From contig JAHCAI010000006.1 of assembly GCA_019634975.1 (NCBI GenBank), forward strand, positions 124,001 through 188,000: DNA of 64,000 bases, read 5' to 3'. This document shows positions 8,322 through 16,427 of the stretch, one piece after another (positions within the stretch are counted from its first letter, which is position 1; every line of letters begins with the position of its first letter). The translations under genes and the position numbers were made by a program. The notes under the pieces were generated by a model. That model had not been told where the DNA came from. It saw only the letters and a program-made list of their open reading frames with translations, and made no database searches. This stretch comes from Burkholderiales bacterium (GTDB taxonomy: Bacteria; Pseudomonadota; Gammaproteobacteria; Burkholderiales; SG8-41).

Positions 8322-8774
8322 TCAGAAGCTACGGTACTTGTCCGTATCCAGCAGGCGTGCGATTTCGGCGCGCAGCTCGGCGATGTCGTCCGGCCGCAGC
8401 GGTTCCAGCTTGCCCATTTCCCGCTGGAAAGCCTCGCGCGTCGGCGGGAATGCCAGCGCATGGCCCCAGGGCTGCAGCTTCGCATCCAGCGCGCGGCCGT
8501 AGAGATGCACGTGAAGCTCGGCGCGCCAGTTGCCGTTGTCCTGGTAATTGATGCGGCCGATGGGTATGCCCTTGCGGGTCAGCACGGTTTTCATCGCTTC
8601 GCCGCCGACCATCGTCAGCTTGACCAGTTCGATCGCCTGCCCGGGGGTGAGCATGCTGCGGTCCTCGACCGGGACTTTCGGATCGATGACGATATGCCCG
8701 CCGTCGCCGCGCGAGACATGCGGATGGTCCAGCGTCTTCAGGATGAAATGGCGCGCCTCGTAAATGACGGCCAC
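8322..8774 (-). CDS. HIT-like protein
   Basis: A 150-residue protein with a GTG start at 8774, preceded by AAGGAC. The segment E-L-H-V-H-L-Y-G-R-A (His88, His90) matches the catalytic H-x-H-x of histidine-triad nucleotide hydrolases. The upstream strand-turn I-G-R-I-N-Y-Q also fits, but the third His is replaced, so this is a divergent member. It begins 2 nt after the enolase-superfamily gene stops, so the two are translationally linked. Nucleotidyl hydrolase activity is inferred only. Confidence 0.6.
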   Translation of the reverse strand: MAVIYEARHFILKTLDHPHVSRGDGGHIVIDPKVPVEDRSMLTPGQAIELVKLTMVGGEAMKTVLTRKGIPIGRINYQDNGNWRAELHVHLYGRALDAKLQPWGHALAFPPTREAFQREMGKLEPLRPDDIAELRAEIARLLDTDKYRSF

Positions 8775-8776
8775 GC

Positions 8777-9835
8777 TCAGTCCTTCAGCGAAAACCCCAG
8801 CCCTGCTGCCGCCGGCACGTGCAGCAGGCCCCCGGAGAACTCCGGCTCGCTGGCGAAACGTTCGCGCAGTGCACCGTGGGCGCCATGCACCTCGAGCATG
8901 CCGCCATGCGCATGGCCGGCCATCGCCGGCAGGTTGGCCGCCTCGAAGCCGCCGGCGCCGGCGACCGGCACGCCGTGCATTTCCGCCAGCGCGAGGATGC
9001 GCAGCATGGCGCTGATGCCGCCGCAGAAGGCGGCATTGGGCTGCAGCACGTCGAGCGCCCCTGCGGCCAGCACATCGCGGAACCAGGACGGCGACTGGAT
9101 CATCTGCCCCGAAGCGAGGGGGACCGGTGTCGAGCGGCGCAATTCGGCCAATGCCGCAATGTCGTTGCCGCGCACGGGCTCCTCGAAAAATGCAATGTCG
9201 CAGTCCGCAACCATGGCTGCCAGACGCTTGGCCTCGGCCACGGTGAATGCGCAGTTGGCATCCAGCATCAGCGGCGCATTTCCGATGGCCTTGCGCACCG
9301 CGCGGATGCGCTGCGCATCCTCCGCCAGGCTGCGTCCCGTGCCGACGAGGATTTTTGCGCCGTGGAAGCCGGCGTCCAGCGCCGATCTGCAGGCATCGAC
9401 AAGTTCGCTTTCACTGAACGCGGGCATGCCTGCAGTGGCGTAGGCCGGCACCGCGTTGCGGGCACCGCCGATCAGCTTGGCCACCGGCTGGCCGAGCGCC
9501 TTGCCGCGGATGTCCCACAGCGCGAGGTCGAGAGCCGACATCGCCGACACGAACACACCGGTGGCCTGGCGCGGATTGAACTGCTTCGCCAGTTTCAGGG
9601 TCACGGCTTCGATGTCCAGGGCTTCCTCGCCTTTCGCCGCCGCGGCGATGCCGCCGTTGAGCAGCTGCGCGACCTGGTCGGCGAGAAAACGGCCGGTGAG
9701 GCCCTCGCCGACCAGGCCCTCGTCGGTGCGCACCCTGCAGCGCAGGAAGGTCAGGCTTTCACGGCCGGCATAGGCATCCGCCGCGCGCGCGGGCTTGATG
9801 TGCTCGACGGCAGCACGGATCTCCTCGATGCGCAT
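8777..9835 (-). CDS. Mandelate racemase/muconate lactonizing enzyme-like protein (enolase superfamily)
   Basis: A 352-residue enolase-superfamily protein with an N-terminal capping domain (about 1-120) and a C-terminal TIM-barrel part. Metal-binding positions are visible at D192 (MLDAN) and E218 (FFEEP). The third ligand, normally Glu in a G-E motif, is Gln244 (ASGQ), and the K-x-K base motif is reduced to a single Lys161 (AKIL). Reactivity may therefore differ from canonical dipeptide epimerases, muconate cycloisomerases or sugar-acid dehydratases. It is in an operon with the HIT-like gene and close to Bug no. 2. Confidence 0.85.
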   Translation of the reverse strand: MRIEEIRAAVEHIKPARAADAYAGRESLTFLRCRVRTDEGLVGEGLTGRFLADQVAQLLNGGIAAAAKGEEALDIEAVTLKLAKQFNPRQATGVFVSAMSALDLALWDIRGKALGQPVAKLIGGARNAVPAYATAGMPAFSESELVDACRSALDAGFHGAKILVGTGRSLAEDAQRIRAVRKAIGNAPLMLDANCAFTVAEAKRLAAMVADCDIAFFEEPVRGNDIAALAELRRSTPVPLASGQMIQSPSWFRDVLAAGALDVLQPNAAFCGGISAMLRILALAEMHGVPVAGAGGFEAANLPAMAGHAHGGMLEVHGAHGALRERFASEPEFSGGLLHVPAAAGLGFSLKD

Positions 9836-9857
9836 GGGCTGCGTTTATCCCCGGGCT

Positions 9858-10607
9858 TCAGTTCAGCGAGGCCGCGATTTTGCGGATGTCATCGGCAGAG
9901 CGCTCGCCGGCGAGCGGCGTGCCGGGCATCAGGTAATTGCCCATCCCGGCAAGGGTTCCGACGAGTACCGGCTCGAAGCCCGCGTCGCGCACCAGTCGGG
10001 TCGCCAGCGCGATCGCCGCGGGGTCATCGCCCGCCATCGGCATGCCGCTGCGCGGACCGGGGCGCTGTGCGGCTTCCGCCATGCGCGCGGCGCCGACGGC
10101 ATTGAAGGCACGCACGATGCGCGCGCCCGGCAGCAGTTCGGCCGAGGCAAGCCCGGCGCCTTTTGCCCTTGCCCAGTTGGCGATTTCGCCGTCGCGGTGC
10201 GGGAAAGGATTGCAGGTGTCGATCACCGCCTTGCCCTTGAGCAGGCTGCCGAGATCCTTGCCGAGCTGCGGCAGGGCGCCGTAAGGCACGGAAACCAGCA
10301 GCACCTCGCCGAAGGCGGCGGCCTCGCGCGGCGAGCCGGCGCGGGCATTGGCGCCGACGGCGGCGGCGAGTTTGCGGTCGTGCTCGATGTCCAGCGAGGA
10401 GAACATCACCGTGTGCCCGGCCTTCGCCCAGGACGTCCCGAGGGCGCTGCCGACACGGCCCGAGCCGATGATGCCGATGCGCAGCGCAGGCGCGGCTTCG
10501 GCGGCGATGACGCGTGCAGGCAGCGCCTGAGCGATCGCGGCGGCCGCGGCAAGCTGCAGCAGGCGGCGTCGTCCGGGTTTTGCGAGAGTCATGTCGGCTT
10601 GCTCCAT
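9858..10607 (-). CDS. Tat-exported NADP/F420-dependent oxidoreductase-like protein
   Basis: A 249-residue protein. The N-terminus has a twin-arginine signal (GRRRLLQL followed by an Ala-rich hydrophobic stretch to about residue 36). A Rossmann domain follows, with G-I-I-G-S-G-R-V-G-S-A-L-G and the layout of the NADP oxidoreductase coenzyme-F420-dependent family (FNO/YpaB-like). Family members are normally cytoplasmic; the Tat signal implies a folded, cofactor-loaded export. It is upstream of the enolase-superfamily gene on the same strand, 22 nt away. An alternative start is the internal ATG at 10592. Confidence 0.8.
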   Translation of the reverse strand: MEQADMTLAKPGRRRLLQLAAAAAIAQALPARVIAAEAAPALRIGIIGSGRVGSALGTSWAKAGHTVMFSSLDIEHDRKLAAAVGANARAGSPREAAAFGEVLLVSVPYGALPQLGKDLGSLLKGKAVIDTCNPFPHRDGEIANWARAKGAGLASAELLPGARIVRAFNAVGAARMAEAAQRPGPRSGMPMAGDDPAAIALATRLVRDAGFEPVLVGTLAGMGNYLMPGTPLAGERSADDIRKIAASLN

Positions 10608-10645
10608 GGTGATGGCGGCGGGCCGCCGCCTATCGGTCCGAACCT

Positions 10646-11506
10646 TCAGCGCACGATCAGCACCGGCGCACGCGCACCGGCGAGCGTTTTCTGGGTCACC
10701 GAGCCGAGCAGCAGGCTGGTCATGCTGCCGCGGCCATGCGAACCCATCACGATCAGGCTGGAGTGGTTGCCGCGCGCATGATTGGCGATGCGTTCGCCCG
10801 GATCCCCCGTGACATTCACGGCCTTGTACTTCACGCCGACCTTGTCGAGCAGCCGTTTCGCCGGCCGCATCGCCTTTTCGTTGTCGGCCTGGCGCTGGCT
10901 TTCAAGGATCCTGTCGACGGCGGTCAGCATGCGGCCCGGCGGCGGGCTGACATGCATCAGCGTGACGCGGCCCTGCGGCGCAAACTGGGCGCGGTGCCGC
11001 AGCAGGTAAGACACCGCCCGGCGTGTGTAGGCGCTGCCGTCGACGGCGACCAGCACTTCGCCTTTCTCCGGCGGCAGCTGGCCGTCGCGGACCACCAGTA
11101 GCGGTGTGCTGCAGTTGGCGATGACAGCCTGGGTAACGGAACCCAGCAGCAGTCCCTTGGCGGCACCCAGGCCGTGCGAGCCCATCACCACCAGGTCAGC
11201 CCCCATGCTCTCGGCATGCTCGGGGATCACCTTGCCCGGGTAGCCCGGCTGGCGCAGCGCATTGTAGGGTATGCCGTGCTGGTCGAGCAGTTTCCGCGCC
11301 CCCTTCTGCGCGGCTTCGGCTTCGCTCTGGTAATAGCCTTCGACCACCGTGCGCCCGACGGCTGACGCGGCCCGCGGCGGTACGCGGTAGTGCACATGCA
11401 GCAGGGTGATTTCGGCGTCCTCGAGGCTGGGCCACAGCCGCTCGGCCACGTAGCGCACGGCATTCAGCGAATGCCTGCTGCCGTCGACAGGGAGCAGGAT
11501 TTTCAT
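10646..11506 (-). CDS. Universal stress protein with two Usp domains
   Basis: A 286-residue tandem Usp protein. Domain 1 (about 1-145) and domain 2 (about 150-286) each end in the ATP-binding pattern G-x2-G-x9-G-S/T, as GSHGLGAAKGLLLGSVTQ and GSHGRGSMTSLLLGSVTQ. Such cytoplasmic ATP-binding proteins respond to starvation, oxidative stress or respiratory change. AAGGAAAACC before the ATG is a good ribosome site. It is the first gene of a possible minus-strand run towards 8322. Confidence 0.93.
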   Translation of the reverse strand: MKILLPVDGSRHSLNAVRYVAERLWPSLEDAEITLLHVHYRVPPRAASAVGRTVVEGYYQSEAEAAQKGARKLLDQHGIPYNALRQPGYPGKVIPEHAESMGADLVVMGSHGLGAAKGLLLGSVTQAVIANCSTPLLVVRDGQLPPEKGEVLVAVDGSAYTRRAVSYLLRHRAQFAPQGRVTLMHVSPPPGRMLTAVDRILESQRQADNEKAMRPAKRLLDKVGVKYKAVNVTGDPGERIANHARGNHSSLIVMGSHGRGSMTSLLLGSVTQKTLAGARAPVLIVR

Positions 11507-11734
11507 GGTTTTCCTTTTCTGGTCAGCGGTTCAGGGTTTTCCGGGGCATGGCGGGACGGATTCCGCCTGCTCTCCGCCCGGCCCCGAACTTGGAAAGGCT
11601 ATCGTGTTCTCAAGTTCAATGTTTGCCGCCGGAGCGGCAACGGGGGATCAGGGTACCATTATTAATCCGGCGCACCATCAATAAGTGTCATGCTGCCGAT
11701 TTCCATTTGTCATCCTCCATCACAAGACGCCGCC

Positions 11735-12169
11735 ATGAACAGCCATTTTGCCCGACGCATCGCCGCCATGAATGCCATGTACAAACTGCCGGCCAGCGAC
11801 CGTCCTGCGCTGCCCGGAGACCTCTCCGGCCGCCTGAACGGATTCAAGGCCACGCTGCTCGACGAAGTGCAGGAGATCGATGCCATCATCGCGCTCGCAA
11901 GGAAGGGTGCGCCACCTGCCGACATCCTGGTGGCGATGGCCGACCTGCTGGGCGACATCATCGTCTACTGCCGCTCCGAGGCGCTGAAGTACGGCCTGCC
12001 CCTGGAGGACGTGCTCGACATCATCATGGACAGCAACGAAAGCAAGCTCGGCGCCGACGGCAAGCCGATCTACGATGCCAACGGCAAGTTTCTGAAGGGG
12101 CCGAACTACTGGAAGCCCGAGCCGAAGATCCGGCAGTTGCTCGAGAAAATGGCACGGCCCGCGGGCTGA
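11735..12169 (+). CDS. MazG-like all-alpha NTP pyrophosphohydrolase family protein
   Basis: A 144-residue helical protein. Acidic helices E-V-Q-E-I-D-A and D-L-L-G-D-I-I-V-Y fit the metal-binding helices of MazG/PRA-PH-type pyrophosphohydrolases. The C-terminal DGKPIYDANGKFLKG followed by PNYWKPEP is typical of the stand-alone branch. ATG 11735 is chosen over the upstream ATG 11690, which has no ribosome site. It probably hydrolyses a (modified) nucleoside triphosphate, in the cytoplasm. It is convergent with Bug no. 3, 6 nt away. Confidence 0.72.
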   Translation: MNSHFARRIAAMNAMYKLPASDRPALPGDLSGRLNGFKATLLDEVQEIDAIIALARKGAPPADILVAMADLLGDIIVYCRSEALKYGLPLEDVLDIIMDSNESKLGADGKPIYDANGKFLKGPNYWKPEPKIRQLLEKMARPAG

Positions 12170-12175
12170 GCCGGT

Positions 12176-13153
12176 TCAATCGAGCCGGATGTTCGCGCTC
12201 TTGATCACCTTCGCCCATTTGTCGATTTCGCTGCGCATGTACTTTGCCAGCTCCTCGGGGGAGCTGCCCTCGGGATCGATCCCCGACTTGGTCAGGAAGT
12301 CGCGGATGCCGGGGTCGGCGAGCACCTTGCGGAATTCCTCATTGAGCCGCGCGACGATCTCGCGCGGCGTCCCCCGCGGCGCGAGCATGCCGTACCAGAC
12401 GCCGGAGTCGTAGCCGGGAAGCCCGGACTCCGAAGCCGTCGGCACATCGGGCATGCTGTTCACGCGCTTGGTGGTGCTGACCGCGATCGCGCGCAGCCGT
12501 CCCGCCTTGAGGTGGCCCGCGGAGGCGATCGGCGTCGCGAACAGCAGCTGGGTCTGGCCTGCGATGGTGTCCACCAGCGCCGGTCCGCCGCCCTTGTACG
12601 GCACATGCACGATGCGGATGCCGGCCATCGTATTGAGCAGTTCGCTCGCGAGATGGGCGCCGGAGCCGTTGCCCGAGGAGGCATAGAACAGCTCGCCGGG
12701 ACGCTTTTTCGCGATCGCGATCACGTCCTTCAGTGATTTCACGGGCAGCGAAGGATGCGCGACCAGCAGGTAGGCGCCATTGGCGAGCAGCGTGATCGGC
12801 TCGAAATCGCGCAGCGGGTCATAGGGCAGCTTCTGGTAGAGGCCGGGATTCACCGCGAGCTGCGCGGTCAGACCCATCACCACGGTATAGCCATCCGGCG
12901 CGGAACGCGCGGCCGCTTCCATGCCGATGTTGCCGCCGGCGCCGCCGCGGTTGTCGACGATGACCTGCTGGCCGATGTTCTCGCCCATCTTGCGCGCGAA
13001 GGGGCGGGCAATGGTGTCGCTGCCGCCGCCCGGCGGGTAGGGCAGGATCAGCCGTATCGGCTTTGCCGGAAAAGCCTGCGCAAACGCCGGCACCGCGGCA
13101 GCGAGGCTTGATGCACCGATGGCGAGTAAATACAAGTATTTGATTTTATTCAT
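12176..13153 (-). CDS. Bug/TctC-family periplasmic solute-binding protein (no. 3)
   Basis: A 325-residue TTT receptor. The signal peptide MNKIKYLYLLAIG is AT-rich and unlike the GC-rich rest of the gene. It is followed by FPAKPIRLILPYPPGGGSD, DNRGGAGGNIG and IVHVPYKGGGPAL. A GGAGGAG ribosome site precedes ATG 13153. It lies directly downstream of the bicupin gene on the same strand (36 nt), so bicupin and receptor are likely one operon, and the receptor may bring in the bicupin substrate. Confidence 0.93.
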   Translation of the reverse strand: MNKIKYLYLLAIGASSLAAAVPAFAQAFPAKPIRLILPYPPGGGSDTIARPFARKMGENIGQQVIVDNRGGAGGNIGMEAAARSAPDGYTVVMGLTAQLAVNPGLYQKLPYDPLRDFEPITLLANGAYLLVAHPSLPVKSLKDVIAIAKKRPGELFYASSGNGSGAHLASELLNTMAGIRIVHVPYKGGGPALVDTIAGQTQLLFATPIASAGHLKAGRLRAIAVSTTKRVNSMPDVPTASESGLPGYDSGVWYGMLAPRGTPREIVARLNEEFRKVLADPGIRDFLTKSGIDPEGSSPEELAKYMRSEIDKWAKVIKSANIRLD

Positions 13154-13189
13154 AATTTTATGCTCCTCCAAGGGTTCGGTCAGGGCCGG

Positions 13190-14344
13190 TCACGGGCGAC
13201 CGTCGTGGCTGCTGACCGCAATCACCGCGCGCGCCTGCGACCGGTTGCTCCAGGCATGGCGCACGCCCTTCAGCAGTGCCACTTCACCAGCCCTGAACAT
13301 GACTTCCTGTTCATCGAGCAGCAGCACCGCCTCGCCTTCCAGTACCACACAATAATCGAAGGTACCGGTCTTCTGCACGTAGGGATGCCTTGCCCCGGCG
13401 TGCCAGGCACAGGCGCCGGGCGAACCCGCGCGCGCAAAATACTCGCGCACCTCGCGTTCGCCGGCCTTGCCCAGCCAGCCCGCGTCCGGCGGCAGGATGT
13501 CGACGCGGAACGTGGTGCCGCCGTTCCCCGGCTCCAGCGTCCGCGGCAGGTGCAGCGTCTCGTAGACGATCGGCGCCGGACAGCGCTCGGTGACCCACAT
13601 GCGCTGCGAGGCGAAACCGGGGCGCGCCGGATCGAGCAGCACGTCGGGGCAGGGACCGTCGCTGACGATCACGCTCCTGCCGTCGGACGGCCGGTCGATG
13701 GTGACGATGCGGCGGTTGAGCCTGATGCCCGGGGGCGCGGGCTTCGGCGCCAAAGGCCGGTCGTTGCCGATGGCGGTGCCGACGCCGTCGGGGAAATCCG
13801 CGCCGATCATGTCGAAGGCCATCTGGGCGTCGGTCGGATAGGCCCATTCATGCCAGGCGCCGACCTGGATCACGATGTCGCCGGGCTGCATCAGCACCGT
13901 GCCTTCATCGAGGCGCAGTTCGCGGTTGCCGTTGAGCATCATGCCGTAGTCGACCGTCTGCGTCTTGTGCATCGACGAGGTGTAGAGGCTGTTGCCGCCG
14001 CGGTCCCAGGTGCCGGTGGTGCCCGGGCGCAGCTTCGGCGGATGGTGCGGCACGACTTCCGGATCCTGCGCCGGATCATAGTCGGCCGGGCGTCCCACGC
14101 TCTGCACCACGCGCAGGTGTCCGCCGCGCGGTTCTCCGGGAAAACGGTATTTGAGCAGGCTGTCATCACTGGTGCCCGACAGCGCCATCGGCGAATCATT
14201 CCAGACCCAGAGATCGGTGTGGCCGCGGCCCGCCGACATCGACGAGGGATGCGCATTGGGTGCGGTGCCATCAATCAGCACGCAGGACTGTCCGGCGGCG
14301 TTGTTGCCGGCGACGAGGCGGCGGATGGGTTTCAGCGTGGACAT
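13190..14344 (-). CDS. Bicupin protein, possible dioxygenase
   Basis: A 384-residue protein with two cupin barrels. The first has M-H-K-T-Q-T-V-D-Y-G, then PGDIVIQVGAWHEW. The second has H-P-Y-V-Q-K-T-G-T-F-D-Y, then AGEVALLKGVRHAW. The two modules resemble one another, as expected from duplication. Bicupins include gentisate dioxygenases and oxalate decarboxylases, but the typical three-His-one-Glu set is not clearly complete, so I do not assign a reaction. ATG 14344 (MSTLKPIRRL) is preferred because the 54 upstream residues look non-coding. It is followed by Bug no. 3. Confidence 0.75.
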   Translation of the reverse strand: MSTLKPIRRLVAGNNAAGQSCVLIDGTAPNAHPSSMSAGRGHTDLWVWNDSPMALSGTSDDSLLKYRFPGEPRGGHLRVVQSVGRPADYDPAQDPEVVPHHPPKLRPGTTGTWDRGGNSLYTSSMHKTQTVDYGMMLNGNRELRLDEGTVLMQPGDIVIQVGAWHEWAYPTDAQMAFDMIGADFPDGVGTAIGNDRPLAPKPAPPGIRLNRRIVTIDRPSDGRSVIVSDGPCPDVLLDPARPGFASQRMWVTERCPAPIVYETLHLPRTLEPGNGGTTFRVDILPPDAGWLGKAGEREVREYFARAGSPGACAWHAGARHPYVQKTGTFDYCVVLEGEAVLLLDEQEVMFRAGEVALLKGVRHAWSNRSQARAVIAVSSHDGRP

Positions 14345-14573
14345 GGCGAATGCTCTTTGAAATGTTCTGTGTAGTGCTCGACATGCACTGATGCAAGGGA
14401 ACCATGATATGCAAAACCACAGATTCCGGTGATCCGAATCCAGACTCTGGACGATGTTTACAGCATTGCCCTGCAGGTATTTATAGTCGTGATGTGGGTA
14501 TTGCAATCACTGCAATCCTGATCCGTTCGCTGTCTTTGTCCGTGTGGTTTCGGAAAGAAGGGAGGATAAAAAC

Positions 14574-15545
14574 ATGTGGCTGGTTTCCATGGTTGTCGCA
14601 GGGGTGCTGTGGACCTTGCTTCCGGTGAGCTCCTTCGCGCAGGCTGGTGCCTACCCGGTCCGCCCGCTGCGCTTCGTCCTTCCCTTTCCTGCCGGAGGAG
14701 CCACCGACACCATCGGCCGATCGATCGCGCAGAAACTCAGCGAATCCATGGGGCAGAACGTGCTGGTCGACAACCGTCCGGGCGCGGGCGGCAATCTCGG
14801 CGTCGAACTCGTGGCCAAGGCGGCGGCTGACGGATACACCCTGCTGCTGTGTTCGCCGACATGCGCGATCAGTCCGAGCCTGCATTCCCGCCTGAACTAC
14901 GATCCGCAGCGGGACCTTGCGCCGATCAGTCTTGTCGCAACGATCCCCACGTTGTTGGTTGTCAATCCTGCGGTACCGGCAAAATCACTGCAGGAACTGC
15001 TGGCTCTTGCACGGGCGAGGCCTGGGCAGCTCAATTACGGTTCCGGCGGTGTGGGGTCTTCAAACCACCTGGCGATGGAGCTGATGAAGTCGCTGGCGCG
15101 GATCGACATCGTCCATGTTGCTTACAAAGGTACCGGGCAGGCACTGAATTCTCTCGCTGCCGGGGAGATCCAGATGGTCGCGATCAGTCCGCCGGCGGTC
15201 CTGCCCCTGGTGCCCGCCGCCAAGGTGAGGGTCCTGGCCGTGCTCCGTGAAAAACGCATTGCGGCATTGCCCGAAGTCCCCACCGCGGCCGAGGCGGGTT
15301 TGCCGGGGCTCAACGTCAATACCTGGTACGGGATGCTGACGCGCAGCGGAACCCCGGAGCCGCTGATCGCCTTGATCAATGCCCGGGTTAAGGCCGCGCT
15401 GAAAGCCGCTGACACCCGGGACAGGCTCGCCGGAGTCGGCGTCGAGGCGGTGGGTACCACGCCGCAGTATTTCGGGGACTTCATGAAATCCGAAATGGTC
15501 CGGTTGGGCCGGATTGTGCGCGAGGCCGGAATCAAGGCTGAGTAG
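14574..15545 (+). CDS. Bug/TctC-family periplasmic solute-binding protein (no. 4)
   Basis: A 323-residue TTT receptor. The signal peptide starts at ATG 14574 after GGGAGG, then come YPVRPLRFVLPFPAGG, DNRPGAGGNLG and VHVAYKGTGQAL. It is divergent from the bicupin/Bug no. 3 operon, with a 229-nt spacer of lower GC, so both sides may share a regulator. No membrane subunits are adjacent. Confidence 0.93.
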   Translation: MWLVSMVVAGVLWTLLPVSSFAQAGAYPVRPLRFVLPFPAGGATDTIGRSIAQKLSESMGQNVLVDNRPGAGGNLGVELVAKAAADGYTLLLCSPTCAISPSLHSRLNYDPQRDLAPISLVATIPTLLVVNPAVPAKSLQELLALARARPGQLNYGSGGVGSSNHLAMELMKSLARIDIVHVAYKGTGQALNSLAAGEIQMVAISPPAVLPLVPAAKVRVLAVLREKRIAALPEVPTAAEAGLPGLNVNTWYGMLTRSGTPEPLIALINARVKAALKAADTRDRLAGVGVEAVGTTPQYFGDFMKSEMVRLGRIVREAGIKAE

Positions 15546-15634
15546 GATCGTGCAAGGTGCCTGCTGATGCCGCCGACGAGAGCGGAATCGCGCCGCGTGG
15601 TGCGCTGCCCGATTTCAGTTTCCGGAAGACATGG

Positions 15635-15830
15635 TCAGCCTAGGTGCTCCGGCCCCGGCGGCGGATCGGGTCGCGGGGCAGGCGGTGGGTCGCGTGGTCC
15701 GATGATGTCGGGCCGCTCCGGGGGGGGCGGGCGGCGGCAGGATGATGTCCGGCGGCTCGCGGTCCTGAGACAGTGGCGGCATGTCGGGAGACGCACCGGG
15801 TGGCGTTTGTGCCCGCCGCCTGCGCCGCAT
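15635..15830 (-). pseudogene. Proline-rich small ORF broken by a frameshift in a C8 tract
   Basis: The ATG overlaps the stop of the zinc-ribbon gene (TGATG at 15828-15832). As written, the frame encodes a 71-residue product to 15615. Removing one C from the run of eight at 15719-15726 (G8 on the plus strand) gives a 64-residue product with a coherent Pro-rich repeat: first PPDIILPPPAPP, then ERPDIIGPRDPPPAP, ending PEHLG before the TGA at 15635-15637. The repeated P-D-I-I motif lies on both sides of the tract in different frames, which argues for a real frameshift, slippage-controlled expression, or a sequencing error. Confidence 0.4.
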
Positions 15831-16342
15831 CAGTAACCTTTCTTGTAGATCGTGCCGCCGCATTGTGGGCAGGCCTCGATCAGCGTGGTTTTTTTCAGCA
15901 GGGTCTGCGCGTTGCATTTCAGGCAGGTCAGCGTGCCGGCACTGGTGATTTCGCCGGCGTTGTAGACCAGCGCGTCGGTCGCCCTGTCCGAAATGTTGAG
16001 CAGGCCTTCGCCCAGCAGCCGGAATGCAGTTGCGGTTGCCGCCAGTGCGCCCGCACCCAGCCGCGCAGGGTGAAAACGTTCTTTCGCTTCTTCGCCCAGC
16101 TGCCCCATGTCTTTCGAGGTCTGCGCAAGATCGCGTTTAAGGTATTCGCGGAACTGCTTGCCCTGCTCGGCGCTGATTTCGCCCAAAGCCACCAGGTGAT
16201 CGTGTGCAATCGTCATCGAAGCCTCCATCGCTTCACGACCCTTGGCCTGGCTGGCTTCCAGCGCTTCGCGGAAGCGGTTGACGTAGCGGTCGTACTGCGA
16301 TTCCGCGCGCTCATTAGCCTGTTTTTCCTGTGTTTTTTCCAT
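15830..16342 (-). CDS. Zinc-ribbon protein of the DUF1451/YbeL type
   Basis: A 170-residue protein. The first part is charged helix or coiled coil (about 1-95), then an Ala-rich segment, and a C-terminal zinc ribbon with two CxxC pairs (C-L-K-C and C-P-Q-C-G-G). This resembles YbeL (DUF1451), of unknown function. An AGGAGGACGTC site precedes ATG 16342. It is divergent from the M32 carboxypeptidase gene, and its stop overlaps the start of the Pro-rich ORF. Confidence 0.75.
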   Translation of the reverse strand: MEKTQEKQANERAESQYDRYVNRFREALEASQAKGREAMEASMTIAHDHLVALGEISAEQGKQFREYLKRDLAQTSKDMGQLGEEAKERFHPARLGAGALAATATAFRLLGEGLLNISDRATDALVYNAGEITSAGTLTCLKCNAQTLLKKTTLIEACPQCGGTIYKKGY

Positions 16343-16427
16343 GACGTCCTCCTCTGTGACGGGTTGTTGCCTATCCAGTGTGACCGCAGCTTCCGGTGGT
16401 GGTTCGCGGTTCCGGTAAGCTTGCGGC

